Origin: Ehretia macrophylla
Lineage: Eukaryota > Streptophyta > Magnoliopsida > Boraginales > Ehretiaceae
NCBI GenBank assembly: GCA_037974665.1
Contig: CM075773.1
Span: 52,986,917-53,050,916, forward strand
DNA length: 64,000 nt
Reading direction: 5' to 3'
This document shows, piece by piece, positions 42,501-58,639 of the stretch. How positions within the stretch are numbered: the stretch's first letter is position 1; each line of letters begins with the position of its first letter. A program made the position numbers and the translations under genes. A model generated the notes under the pieces. It searched no databases. It was given only the letters and a program-made list of their open reading frames with translations, and was not told the DNA's origin.

Positions 42501-43699
42501 AAGACCAAAAGAATAAGAAGATGAAGCATAAAACCTACCTTGGCCAAAAATGGAGAGCTTGTTGAGTGATTTGAGTGTCCTTGGCAATTTTTCTTAGCTT
42601 AGGTAGGATGTTGAGAGTCTTTGAGAGCTTGCATGAGTCTTGGAAGTAAATGGTTGATGGTGGTTTAGCTTGGGCCGAGAGAGGGAAAGAGTAGAGAGGA
42701 AATGAAGGTTTTAGTATGTGTGTGTGTGTGTGTGTGTGCTCGGCCTAGGGAGCTTAGGAGGCTAGGCTTTGTTATTTTTTTAAGTATAATCTGAATTTTG
42801 ATTGTATGTGGGGTGTGTTTGCCGAGAATGAAAGCTAGGGTAGTGTATGGGTGTGTATTTTTTTATGTTTCTAGTATTTTTTGAGGAATATTTGAGTGCT
42901 TAGTTTATTGTTTGTTGTTAGAGCATGTTTGGGAATATCAAAAGCATGTCTTGTGTGTAGTGTTATGTGTAAGAAAATGTTGACTATTTAGGGATTCTAG
43001 GTAGAATAGAATATAAGAATGTTTTGAGGATTAATTTGAATTATGAATAGAATAATAGATAGTGACAAATGTAAGAATAATTTAGTATTATTTTATTGTT
43101 AGTGGAGTTTGTAGGATTTGAATTAGGAATATAATAATAGTTAGTGGATTGTGTAGGATTATTCTATTGTCTAGTGCTTTGTGTAGGAATCTTTCTAGAT
43201 TAGTGTGTAGGTGCGCATTCCTAGGTTTAGGGCACGTACTACGAGGTAAAGCACGTACTTCTAGGTGAATGCACGAATTTTAATGCAAATGCACGCAACC
43301 CTAAGTAATACACGTAAATCAATGTAAGACGCATATTTCAATGCAATGCACGTAAATCAAGGTATGGCACTTAAATCTAAGTTAAGACACGCAATTCAAG
43401 GTTAGTGCACATGAATCGAGGTATCGCACGTAAGTCGAGCATTAGGGCACACAATCTAGGTCAAGGCACGTATGATGAACCATGCACGAAAACCAAAGAA
43501 CGTATCTAAGGTATTGCACGTAAACTAATACTAACGTACTTAATCCTAGGTTAAGGCTCGTGTTTCGAGACAAAAGCATACTCTCTAATATAGGTGCACG
43601 TAAAACAAGACAGGCTCATAATCCAAGGTCGATCATATAATTCTGGGTCTAAGGCACGCAAATTGAGATAAGACACGTTATTCGGGGTCGAGCCTCACA
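39506..43699 (-). repeat. Solo LTR D (about 4.2 kb) inside the Copia element
   Basis: Begins TGTCACGCCCC and ends GAGCCTCACA on the plus strand, splitting the Copia RT/RNase H region. The flanks TCGGG and TCATG form a degraded 5-bp target duplication. It contains the conserved core shared with element A (CGGCAAGCCCGATGC, CCTACGACCCAACTCTCC, AAATGGGTGTACTCCGGA between about 40497 and 40675). No PBS, PPT or coding sequence. It also carries a (GT)n run near 42716-42739 and a long ACGT-core array at 43215-43680. Unusually long for a solo LTR. Confidence 0.78.
43215..43680 (-). repeat. ACGT-core degenerate array in LTR D
   Basis: About 18-20 degenerate copies of GCACGTAA (TTACGTGC on the sense strand of the LTR) spaced roughly 24 bp apart, often followed by an A(A/C)GGT element. 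At least eight contain exact CACGTA. It lies just inside the U3 start of the LTR. Confidence 0.7.
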
Positions 43700-44437
43700 T
43701 CATGGCTGCCAAACGCATATTGCGCTATGTTAAGCATATTTTGAATTATGGTCTTCTCTAAACTTCAGGTGTCGTGCGTAGTCTTAATGCTTATAGTGAC
43801 GCGAACTGGGCAGGGTGTCTTGATATCTGCTGCTCTACCTCAGGTTTTGCTATCTACCTGGGTTCAAATCTAATAACTTGAGGTTCTAAAAAGCAAAAGA
43901 CAATGTCAAAATCAAGCACATAATCAAAATATCGCGCCTTGGCCAGCCTTGATTCGGAGCTTCTTTTGGTTCTTCAAATTCTGAAATTTCTTCGAGTGAG
44001 CATACCTTCACCTCGCACGATTCATTGTGATAATATTGGCTGCACAATTCACAGTAAATACATCGAAATTGACATACACTTCATTCATGAACGGGTTACA
44101 AATGGGACTTTTCAACTCAAATTTATTGCTAGTGATGACCAACTAGTTGATATTTTCACCAAGCCACACTTCAAGTCGCAGTCATCTTCTTAAGAGACAA
44201 ACTACTAGTGCTTGCACTACTATCAGCTTGCGGGGAGGTGTTGACGATATCTAACCAATGTTTATCTGCACAGCCGTTAGTTTCCTCACAATAGTCTTCG
44301 TCTATCTCTAATGTACTTTATCTTGTATTCAAATATTTCAAATCCTCTGTACCGATAACTTATGTAACACTTATATATGGTTAATGAATACATCACAAAC
44401 GGTGAGAACAATTGCTCATTTACACCAACAACTCCTT

Positions 44438-44650
44438 CACATGTGAGGTGGCGAGACTGAGAATCGAGAGCTAACATAGAGGAGCACGAGTCAACAAGAC
44501 TAAAACCCTCATGTGTGAGGTGGTGAGAACTAAGAACCGAGAACTGATATGGGGTTGCACGAGCCAACAAGACTGAAACCCTCACATGTGAGGTGGCAAT
44601 AACTGAGAACTGAAAGCTGACATAAGGGTGCACGAGTCAGCAACAAGAAT
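44438..44650. repeat. Three tandem copies of an approximately 72-bp unit
   Basis: Anchored by AGGTGG at 44446, 44518 and 44591 (periods 72 and 73). Each unit carries (C)ACATGTGAGGTGG, GAGAACTGAGAAC, GCACGAGTCAACAAGA and AAACCCT. It starts about 14 bp after the Copia 3' LTR. No ORF. Confidence 0.82.
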
Positions 44651-46199
44651 GAAACAGACAAATAGACAAATAGGTCGTACGTGGTGGTTGGATATGACTG
44701 GATCAAAGGTTTAGCTCTAATATCATGTTAAGAATCATGGAGTTATGTGATCTTGTTATTTAATTTTTCTATATAATAGGAATGTATATTCCAACACAAA
44801 ATGTGATTTATGTTTTTTTATAAATATAATAGTAATACGTATTATTTTTAGTCAGACTTACATATTTTTTGTGGTCCTACCTGTTTCTTGTTTATAAGCA
44901 TGACCAGTTAGATGTGTAACGCGGTATGAATATATGATTGCCCATTTCGTGGGATTAGACTTGTTCAAAGACAAATGATATAAAAAGGAATATAAGGTTT
45001 AAAATTTTCAAACAAAATGATTGACTATTCCAATGCATAATAAGAAAATTATATTCAAACTCTAACGTTTAAATTTCTTTTCGAGATTATAAGTCAGAGT
45101 TCAAACCATGCAATGTCATTTTGTTGATCTCGAGGTCATGGACTATGTAAGGCGACTAGGGATCAATAATAGTACCAAGAAATTAAGTGCGATAACTCAA
45201 GCCCCTACGATTTTGGTCTAATGATATAAAAATCGTTCTGTATGTAAGAGATTACGAGCTTAAGTCTCGATAGCTACACTATATATCCTTAGGCCTCTCT
45301 TAACTTAAAAACAACGGAAACAAAGAAAAAAAAGTGATATAACTCGTATATAGTGTTTGACAAGTTTGATCCTAGTGGAAGGTTGATCCTAGTGGAAAGG
45401 TTTCAAGCCCTTACATCTACCAAATTAAAGCGAGAATTTAAAAATTAGAATGTAACTATCGCACACCTAAAAGATCATATTTATGGCACCTAAATATTGA
45501 CTTTTATTTAGCACTACAATAACATAGTCTTTGATTTTCATAAAAAAAACTAATTTAAGAAAAATGATTTTTGTATAGAAAATATTAATTTCATTTATGA
45601 AATGATTTAGAAAATCTTATTTAAGATTTGGCATAAACGTTTTAGAAACTGTTAAGAATCATTGGATTTCATCCTGCGTGTGACCTGATATGAGAATGGT
45701 TATATATGGACATGAATAGAGGATAATACACGCAGAAGATTATTGAACACACGTATGATCTGATTTGAGAAGGTCACATGTGGATGAATACAAGTAAAAG
45801 ATGACACACGCGAACGACGAACAAGAATAGACCATAAGCCTAACTCATATATCATGTTGAGAATTATGGGGTTCCATAATTCTCTACTTACAGGCACCCC
45901 TGATCTTTGTTACCATAATGTTGTGCATTCATTAGCTGGTAGCAGATGGATTGAAGTATCATGAGTGGCAGATATACGATTGTAGTTCAGTGGAGATTAA
46001 AACACGAAATTTAAGGAGAAATGCTGAATGTCACCCTATTTTTATCACATTTAAGTTATCATACAGTATGAACTAACATATTCGGCAAACTATAAGCGGG
46101 TCTATTGCATTTCACCCTATTGTAAATAACATCAACAAAGTACAAAAGATTTTGATAATTGGTGACAAAGAGCACCTTCGGGGGAAAACAAAATTACCC
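44651..46199. other. Intergenic stretch, no gene seen
   Basis: AT-rich. The phrase ATATCATGTT(A/G)AGAATTATGGAGTT occurs near 44715 and 45852, suggesting a dispersed non-coding repeat. No supported ORF. Confidence 0.45.
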
Positions 46200-48792
<2,593 letters not shown>

Positions 48793-48947
48793 GAAACCTT
48801 TTTGCTTTCGATTCCTTTCTTTTTTTTTTCTTCTCTGAGGAAACTACTCTCTATCGTAGAGGAGAAACGAAAGGCCAAGAGAGATTGTGTGAATGAATGG
48901 AGAGGCTCTTCAGCAGTTTTAGCAGTTTGGTCAGACAAGAAATTATT

Positions 48948-51900
48948 TGTTTATAGTAAAATATTTCAAACTGTTAGCGTTTTTGCAGCGTGATTATGAA
49001 TAATTTGATTAATCGATGAAGTTTTGTGGTGTGAATAAAAATTGTTACAGATGATGTTGTAATATTAACTGAAACACTGGATCTAATAACAGGTTTCACT
49101 TAAGAAATATTAAGTTACAATATCAATGGACTTATACAAGTAAAGACTCTTTCTTGATCTTTGACGCCTCGATGAAAAACACATTAATGAACTTTGATTT
49201 GGCGAGCTTCCCTCGACTTAACAGTGTTCTCTCCCGAGAACCTCAACTTATTCTCCCGAAGAATGATGGACAGTTACGGTACTCTGATCATTCAAGGCTT
49301 ACACAAGTTGCTCATAACGAAACATAAACAGAAGCGCAATATTAATAGATCAGAAACTTAAACACAGGTCATGTTGCAACATGTCATGGAACAACGGACA
49401 TAAACCTCTTATATCTGCTTGTTGCACTCTTTTCTGCCTACTCTTCCCATGACATATTTTTCATATATATACATAATTTGTGTTGTAGGTCATCTTGGGC
49501 TGCAAAAAAAGCCTTGACTCATAAAACCCTAATCTTCATTTTATTCTTCATTTCCTTATGAATAGGCAATCAATGCAATCCCTTAATCATCACAAAGCTC
49601 ATTCTTTTATGGTAAATTACCTTAGTATTTTTCCTGCAAAATACAAATGGTAATAACAATAGTTTTGCTAAAATATAGCCAATCAGAATCCAATTAATTT
49701 ATTGCCTAAACATTGTCAATCAAAATCCAATTAACTTTATTTTCTTAACAATCTCCCCCTTTGGATTTGTTTTGCCAAAACCCTGGTATTGCAACATAAT
49801 AACCTTATACTGCACACGTGCATAAAGCAAGAGCCAAGATAATGATTATGTTGCAACAACAAGTGAACCATCACAGAAACACAGATAGTATAAGGAGCAA
49901 CAAGCCTAACAGTAAAGGTAATAGCAGCAACAGCAATTAGCAACAAATTATCCCATTTTTTGTCAAACAGAGTCAAAGGGGTAAATCATAAACATCAAAC
50001 CATTTGTCCATCTCTGCCAAAAGACACCAAAGTAGAAAAACAAAGTACCAGAGCAAAGCTCAGATCATAAAACATCAAACAAAAACATAGACCCATAGCA
50101 AAGTAGTAGAATTTGAACATAGTAAAGGATCAAAGCAAAACTAAAAACATTAAAGTATTAGAGCGATAATCATCAAGCAAATCAACATTCAAGCAGTGTA
50201 TTTGGAGATGAAATCGAGTAGGGTCTATTGTCCTTGTATCAACTTCTCAAGGTCAACCATTATCTTTGATCATTGAACAGCTCATGGACTTCATCCTGAA
50301 GTTTCTACACCTGTTGCAACAGTCAGCATAACACCATAGCAACACAGATAAAAAAGTATCAGAGCAGCAAGTATCAGTAGATGTTGCAGAAGCTGGTCCA
50401 ACATTGCCTTCAACTCGAGGCTCCCCCTAAATATCAACTTTATGTTGACCCTGCAAAGACTTGTGAGAAAAATGTAATGGAGGGGACAACTTTACAAGGG
50501 GCTCAAACTGGTCATGGACAGCCTTTTGAGCAGTTAAAATACCAAAGATCAAAGTTGGATAAGGCAAATATTTGTTCTTCGCTTCCTTGGTTGCCTCTTC
50601 AACAACTCTAGCAAAGACAATCTCACCAATATCTAGGTTAATCCCAAGATTCTCGCCATCTCTACATTTATGCTTGCTTTCAAGAAACTTGTAAAACAAT
50701 GCCCTATCAATTTCTCAAAAAGATGAAGTGGTGAGTAGAGAATAGATGCGAGAGAAATCCGTGTGAGATAATGAGAAGCCTTGGATTAGCAAACTTTATG
50801 GAAGAGAGTTTTTTTCAATGATTAGAGTCCTAGATTTAATAGAAAACAATGAGCCACAAGTTTAGTGAACTGGGTTGTTTTAGTACATGTTGTAACATAA
50901 CTTCACCAATTAGTTACTTAAGCACTTATATTTATGATTGATTCCTTACAAATAAAAATTGAATGTCACACGAACTATATATTGATTGTGATTTCATCAA
51001 CAAAAAAGTAGATTTATTCAATACTTAAATCACACAAGAATTTATAACTTGAACCATGTGTGTGTGTGTGAAAGCTATAAAAAGATCTTTCTTGAAATTC
51101 CTCAGCATTAGGTTTTGCAAGATTTAGAATTTAAAACAACATGTTCAAACAACCTGATCGTCTATTCACATTGCAAACAATTTTTTGTTTTTCAAATGAA
51201 TATTGAACTTGGTAGCTTTCACTCTAGAACCTTCAATCTGGTCTAAGTAGCTTTTTTCCAGTTTCCACTTTCTTTTTATTTTTTATTTTTTTTTCTCATA
51301 TCTTTTTCCATTTCATGAGTGAATAGAGTACAGGAATGTATAAAGAGACTTCTCTTTATATCCAGAGTCACTAGGAAGTTCAAACTCCTATACTTACAAA
51401 TCATTAAAATCAGTTTCTCAATCAGATCAAAATATAGTGTGCATAAGAAGTATGGTTCAAATAATAAGTCACAAATTGATTTAATTATTAACCTTTCTCA
51501 TCTCTTGAGACTTATCACTTTCATGATTCAATGCATGTGCCAACATTCATTGGTACAAATACCAATTGTTTTTCTCGAAGCTTCAAATCTCAAAGAGTCA
51601 AGTGTCTTAGTGAAAATGTCTGCTAGTTGATGTTCTGTTGCAACATATTCTAGAACAATCTTTTTTGTTTCTATCACATTTATGTCTTTCGGCCTTGGCA
51701 CTTATGTCCATACATCATTTCTAACAAACTGATTCAATTCTTCCTGCATGGCATTAACCCAACATTCATCTTCTAAGGCCTCTTTGATATTTTTTGGTTC
51801 AAACTGTGAGGTAAAGCATACATACTTGACCATTTCCCTATAGTTCATTTTAGGTTTACCTCGAGTTTTGACCCCTTCATGAATGGAGCCAGTAACATCT

Positions 51901-54900
51901 TCTGCTGAGTGATTTTTGTGAACATGAGCAAGTGGTTCCTAAGCTTTTGACTGCAATTTACTGCTTCCAAAAGTTTTTTATTTTTCCAGATTTGTTGCAC
52001 CACCTGTTGCATCATCATTTGAAACATCGTCGCTGGTTGCTTCACCTGTTGTTAAACACCTTCTACAACATGATTGGTTTACATACCATTAACATCCTCT
52101 TCTAGAGCATATGTTGCAACCTGTTTAAAATCATCAATCACAACATTAGCAGGTTCTATAATAGTTCTAGTGGCCAAGTTAAACACTCTAAAGGCTCGAC
52201 TATTTTTGGCATATCCAAGAAAAATACATTTCTCACTTTTTACATCAAACTTACTTATTTGCTCTCTATCATTCAGAATATAGCACACACTTCCAAAAAT
52301 ATGAAAATAACTGAGTGAGGGTTTCCTACCTTTCCAGATTTCATATGGGATTTTGCATGTACCTGATCTAAGATAAACTTGATTTATTGTACAATATGTT
52401 GTATTAATTTTTTCAGGCCAAAACCTATGTGGGACGTTCTTTTCATTTAGCATGACTCAAGTATCTCTTGAAGAACCCTATTCTTTCTTTCAACTACACC
52501 ATTTTGTTGTGGTGTTTTTGGTGCTGAAAATTCTTGTGCTATACTTTGTTCAATGCAAAATTCAGAAAATGCAAAGTTCTCAAATTCCCTACCATTATCA
52601 TTTTTTATTTTAACAATCTTTCCTATGTTGTAACTTTTCTCTATTTTTAACCTTAAGCATAATTTTTTGAATGCATCAAATGTGTCAGATTTTCTCTAAT
52701 AAAATCTACCCAAGTGTATCTAAAAAATCATCAACACATACAAAACATACATTTTTTCACCAATACTTTCTGTTTGCATTGGACCCATAAGATCCAAATG
52801 TAACAGTTCCAATGTTCTTTTGGTTGAGATATGTTGCAACATCTTATGTGTTGCCCTTACCTGTTTGCCGATCTGACATGGTCCGCACACCTTGAATTTT
52901 TTATAATTCATCTTTGGAATACCTCGCACTGCTTCTGTGTTTACAATATGGTTTAACATTTTATAATTTAAATGACCTAACTTTTGGTGCCAGATTTCAG
53001 CATTATCAAGTGAATTATTTTGACACAACAAAGTTTGTGCACATGGTGAGGCCAACATATAACAATTGTCTGTCGATCTAGTTCCTACAAGAATACAATT
53101 GTTAGACTTATCAAACATTTGACACTCATCCTTGGTAAACTTAACAAACAACTCTTGATCACACATTTGACTAATGCTTATGAGATTTGCCTTCAACCCT
53201 TCAACATGAAAAACCTTCTTTAATCTTGGAAAACCTTCAATAGTAAGAGTTCATTTCCCAAGAACTCGACCTTTCTCACTATCACCAAAAGTTACTTGAC
53301 CTTCTGAGCAACTTTGATAATTTGTCAACATATCGCGATCTCATGTTATATGTCTAGAACACCCACTATCAAAATACCATGAGTTAGTGATACAAGCTGG
53401 TAATAAGGTGTAAGCAATTAGACATGTATGTACAGATTTTCTTACCCAGATTTGTTTCAAGTTCTGTTACCACAAATCAACCCTTACTTTTGATGATTTC
53501 CTAGGCTTACCAAAAATGAAGGGATTGACAAATATACCTCTTTTTCAGATCATCAATATACCTATAACATCGTGGTCTGATGTGTCCAGGAACACCGCAG
53601 TAATGATAGATTGGAACAAATCTCTTTCGTTTTCCTTCTGAAATTTTTGCATTTGTCGCAGGAGATGTTGCAACATGCGGTTCTAGCTTCGGTTCCTCAG
53701 TTTCTTTGATAAAGATAGTTTTACCAATTGAAGTACCTTCTTGGAACCCAAGTCCGATATGATCTCCATTTGGATTTTGAATTGACAACATATGATCAAG
53801 CTTCAAAGTAACTGAATTCAACATCTTCATATTTCATTGAGTCTGTTTCAGCTCCAGTTGCAACTCTTCAATTTTCAGTTGACTCTTGGCTGCTTGGATC
53901 TGATGGTTTCTCACAAATTTTATTAAGTCAATTTTTTGTTCCTCTAATTCATTGATCTTTTCTTCTAGCTCTTGATTCTTCTTGCATACAATCAGCCATT
54001 TTTCGTACATCTCCTTGTATGCTTTCATGATTCCATCCAGATTATCATCATTATCTGTTTCTGAATTCGTGCTGCTATCATTTGATAGCACATGTTCTGT
54101 TGTGGACAGTGTTGCAACAGATGGTGCGATATCAGCTGAACCAGTCTTTCTGCCATTTTGTCATGTTGCAACAGTGAATGCAACATAGTTGCTGGTGTGT
54201 CCCTCGTCACTTTCAGAAGAATCATCTGAATCTTCATCACTCGAAGTGGTATTCATGGCTATGTTCTTTTTCTTCAAGGCATTTGCACATTCAGCCTGTA
54301 TATGACCAAATTCTTCGCACTTCATACACTGAATACCTTTATTTCTCTTTTTCTCCTCGAACGTCTTTCCATTTTGTCTTCTGAATGTCTTAGGATTTGT
54401 TGTAACAATATAATTCCTTTCAAAATTCGCTGGCCTTGATCCATTTCTCTGCTTCTTCCATTTTTTCAGCACTTTATTAAAATTCTTAGTGAGCAATGCT
54501 AAAGATTCAGTGATTTCTGCATCTTCATCATAGTAAGAGCTTTGATCATCTTGCTTTTGGACTTCTGCTTGGAATGCAATTTTTTATCTTTTCTTTTTTG
54601 TTTAAATTTCATCTCAAATGTCTAAAGTGAACCTATCAGTTCATCAATCTTGAATTTATCAACATTTTTGGATTCCACTCTGGCAGCAACTTTGATTCCA
54701 AATCTGTCTAGGAGAGAGCGCAAAGTTTTCCTAACCAACTTAGAGTCTGAATACTTTTCTCCCAAATCAAAAGCTTCATTAGCAATGTCACACAACTTGG
54801 CATTAAAATCAGCAATCGTTCCATCCTCATGCATCCTCAGCTCTTCAAACCTAGTGGCAAGCATCTGCAATTTAGACCTTCTAATTGACGATGTACCTTC

Positions 54901-55069
54901 ATATGCCTTTTGCAATATCTCTCAGGATTCCTTAGCAAATTCACATGTTGAGATAAGCTTGAATTGATTTAAATCAACAGCATTGAAGATTGCATTCAGT
55001 GCCTTCGAGTTCCAATTCGCGAACTGATCTTCCTCCTTGGTCCATTCTGTTTTAGGTTTTGTTGCAACA
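48948..55069 (-). mobile_element. Copia retrotransposon, SIRE/Maximus-like, broken, interrupted by the Athila element
   Basis: Seen in minus orientation: gag (55069 to about 53500) with two zinc knuckles (CMKCEEFGHIQAEC near 54330, CGVPGHIRPRC near 53580) and a coiled-coil-like K/E-rich stretch near 53834-54000; GAG-pre-integrase (HQKLGHLNY near 52990); integrase parts (CGPCQIGK near 52880; 52079-52453); a trace of RT and of the RNase H end (ATEHQLADIFTKT near 51620); a possible env-like segment (50427-50699); a purine tract at 49751-49764; and an LTR from 49749 to about 48948. Known: a long gag and a post-pol region with env-like ORF fit the SIRE lineage. Many lesions and much of RT not found. 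The 5' end lies beyond the Athila insertion. Left LTR limit uncertain. Confidence 0.78.
50427..50699 (-). mobile_element. Possible env-like segment of the SIRE-like element
   Basis: A 90-residue frame with GENLGINLDIGEIVF and YLPYPTLIFGIL lies between the pol end and the 3' LTR, where SIRE elements carry an env-like ORF. The wording resembles plant retroelement env-like/'plant transposon' domains. It is fragmentary and the assignment rests on position and weak similarity. Confidence 0.4.
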
Positions 55070-56464
55070 TGATAAGAATGCAAGATGTCATATTTTTCTC
55101 CCTTAATGTTTAATCTTTTACATTTATTTGGTTCCTAAAAGCACTCATTATTCTTATATTATGATTTAGGATGCAAATGAAGGCGTTAAGTGCAAAACAA
55201 AACTAAATCACACAATTCTGGACAGCTTTAACACTACTTCATTTTTTGGGCATAATTCTCACATCCGAACTCCAATTGAAATGAATCAAGGGCAATGGAA
55301 AGCTAAGAAGAAGATCTACAACTTTCATGTTTTGAGTTTTGAGAGAGACTGGCTATATCAAGGTCGAAATTAGACGTGAAGTTGCTACTCCTGTGTTGTT
55401 TAACGCTTTTGAATGTTCCTTATCTAGAAGTTTCTAGGTGATAGTGGAAGAGGTGGTGCACGAAAATTCCAACTATTTTAGCTATCCTAATTATATTAGG
55501 ACTTTTCTAGTTGTTTTAAGATTTCCTAGTTATATTAGAACTTTACTTTATCTTTAGTATTTCCCTTATTCTGTTTAGATTAGGATTCCATTATTCTGTA
55601 GGCTTCACAAACTATAAATAAGGGGAGAAATCATAAGATTTGGAGAATCTCTCTCTCTCCTCTTCTCCTTCGAAATTTCTTTATGGCTCTGCGTGGCTAA
55701 ACTTTTATTCTTGGTTGGAGAAAATTCAAGCCTTGGAATCAAGAAAACTGTGAGATCTAACTAGTTTTTATTGTTCAATTTATGTTTTAACATTGAATGT
55801 TCTTCTGTGTTAATTTCATAATTTTTCCGTTTAATTGATAGGGAGGTCTACTAGTTTATTATTTGTTATAATCTATTGCTAAGTTAGATATCAAATCTGT
55901 AATTTTTTGATCCCTCTAATTTGTGAAACGACTAGGATTTAATGATTTGTTGCGTATGAGATTATTAAATCTTAAGAAGAACGTTCAACTAAATTAAATG
56001 CAACTGCTTGTGCTTGTGTTGTTTAGCTTTATCGATCTCTCTAATTCTTAAGGCTGCTACTAGATTAAACCTTCAGCATGTGTCTGAGCTTGTTTAGTGG
56101 TTAGAGTTAATTAGGTCGCGTGTATTCTAATTAACTACGACTAAGGAGAGATAAGAAAATAATTCTAACGGTGAATATTTAAAGTTTGAATTGATATATA
56201 TTTGCATCAATGATCAGTTACAAGATTCCGATGGTGCATGTTGACTTAGACCAAGGTTCGTCTTCCTGATTAAATTAGATATTTTTAATTTCAATAATTT
56301 TTTTTAAGTTTTTGTTATACTCAACCCCCCCCCCCCCCTCCAACCCTGTTTACATAGCATGAAGTTAGACTAGATACTCTCTGTGAGAACGATGCTTATT
56401 TCCTCTACTACATTTGTCTTTAGGAGTATAGGTTTTATTTTTGGTTGCTTATGATAGCACACCA
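55070..56464 (+). repeat. 5' LTR of the Athila-type element (about 1.4 kb)
   Basis: Starts TGATAAGAATGC directly after a TGTTGCAACA of the SIRE-like element. TATAAATA lies at 55613-55620, a CT-rich leader follows, and a 14-base C-run lies at 56325-56338. Confidence 0.85.
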
Positions 56465-58639
56465 AATTTTGACACCGTTGTTGGGGAGTTTTTCTTAGTT
56501 TATTTTTTGTGCTTCTTGTGATTTTTATTTCGTTCTTGAAATTTGAAAAAAAAAATATTTTTTTTATCATTATAGTTTCAGAAGTTTTCAAAATTTTGGT
56601 AGAATTAGGCCTTAAAATTTTACTTTTCTAAAGGGAAACGACGTTCTGAGCAAGACTCATTAGTCCATGAGACTTATGAGCCCCACCCTTGTGAGACCAA
56701 ATTCTATCGTTTACTAGGGTTTTTAGGCATTTTTGTGTTTTCGCATAGATTTTTTATTTTTCTTATTATTCTAGATTTCTTTTTTCTACTTTGTTTTTCA
56801 TGGTTTATAAGTGTTTTCTTGATTGTATGATTGTCACTAGATCTACTAATCAAGGCGATTTACAGTACGATCCAGAAATAGAAAAAACTGCGCGCAGGTT
56901 AAAAAATGAAGCTCTGAGAAATTCTAAAGAGAACGAACTAGTTATTGATTCCCTATTTGCTAGTGACTCTGATTCAGAAGAGAAGGAAGTCATGACTGAA
57001 AATCGAACTTTGAAGGAGTTTGCCGCCCCTAATTTGGATCAACAACCCTTATGCATAACGTTCCCTACTTTGGATACTAATGTTACTTTTGAATTAAAAT
57101 CTGGCCTAATTCATCTATTGTCCACTTTTTATGGCCTTGTAGGTGAAGATCCTCACAAGCATCTAATGGAGCTTCATGTGGTATGCACGAGTATGAAACC
57201 CATGGGGGTGACTGACGAGCAAATTAAGTTAAGGGCCTTTCTGTTTTCTTCGAAGGATTCAGCTAAGGGTTGACTCTATTATCTACCCTCCAGAAGTATA
57301 ACGACATGGAACAAGATGAAGAGGTTGTTTTTGGAGAAATACTTCCCAGCTTCAAGGGCAGCCGATATTCATAAAGAAATTTGTGGTGTGAGGTAGCACA
57401 ACAGAGAGTCCTTATACAAATATTGGGAACGTTTTAAGAAACTATGTGCAAGCTGCCCCCATCATCAAATTAGTGAGCAGCTACTCATCTAGTATTTCTA
57501 TGAGGGTCTTCTACCCACTGATAGAAGCATGATCGATACCGCAAGTAGATGAGCTTTGGTGGATAAAACTCCAGAGGCCGCGAAGAACTTGATTGCAAAT
57601 ATGGAGACCAATTCTCAACAATTTGGCACTAGGCTGGACTCTCAATCCAAGCATGTTAATGAGGTAAATATTTTTTCCCTTGAAGAACAAATTGCGAGTC
57701 TAACTTCTCTTGTTCGTCAAATGGCTGTAGGAAATATGCAAACGGCGAAGGCTTGTGGGATTTGTTCGGTAGTAAGGCATCCAACTGATATGTGCCCAAC
57801 TCTTCAAGAGGAGCCCGTAGAGCAAGTGAATGCGGCAGGTAGTTTTCCTAGACAACCACAAAGGAATTATGCTCCCTTTTTGAACACGTATAACCCAGCA
57901 TGGAGGGATCATCCCAATCTTAGCTATAGAAATCCACAAGTAAATTAGCCCATGACTCAAAACCGCCCAAGTTATCAGCAATATAAGCAGCCATATCAAC
58001 AATCGGGGCAAACTTCTAATTCAGGTATGTCTTTAGAAGATATTGTTAAGTCTCTTGCCACTAATACTTTGAAACTTCAATAGGAGACGAAACAATTTCA
58101 ACAAGAGGCGAAACAATTTCAACAAGAGACGAGGGCCAGTATTCAAGATTTAGGCAATCGGGTGGGACAGATGGCGACTGCAATTAGTCGGCTAGAGGCA
58201 CAGAGTTCGGGGAAATTACCCTATCAAAAAATAGTAAATCCAAGAGAAAATATAAGTGCAATCATTTTGAGAAATGGTAAGGAGCTTGAGATTCCAGTAA
58301 AGACAGCCCCTGCATCGTCGAAGCAAGATAAAGAGAAAAATATCGTTAATGATTATATGCCTAAGCGTAAGTTTCCACCTCTTTCTGATTATAAACCAGT
58401 ACCCCCTTTTCCTCAGGCTTTAACAGAATCTAGAAAAGATTAGCAAAATATAGATTTATATGAGACTTTTCGTAGATGCGAGGTAAATATTCCGCTTTCA
58501 GATACTATTAAACAAGTACCTCGTTATGCTAAATTCTTGAAAGAACTGTGCACAATTAAGAGGAAACAAAAACTTAAATGATGTGATAAGGTAAGAGTAG
58601 GGGAGAATGTTTCCACAATTATTCAAAGAAAACTCCCTG

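Larger units (their letters stand above)
33327..44424 (+). mobile_element. Copia retrotransposon, Ale-like, carrying three insertions
   Basis: Seen: short LTRs of 186 bp (33327-33510 plus 33804-33805, the first split by a MITE; 44239-44424) starting TGTT(A/G)ACGATATC and ending TTTACA or TTACA. The PBS TGGTATCACGAG starts at 33806. The flanks CTAAC and CCAAC are a near-perfect 5-bp target duplication. Parts in order: gag (about 33867-34800), GAG-pre-integrase and integrase (about 36900-38300; WHVRLGHPS, HTTPEQNGVAERKHR), RT (about 38570-39500; YVDDIIITG), RNase H (about 43700-44190; DQLVDIFTKPH). Known: this gag type and the short LTRs fit the Ale/Retrofit lineage. Broken by several lesions and two large insertions. 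LTRs differ at several sites, so moderate age. Confidence 0.88.
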
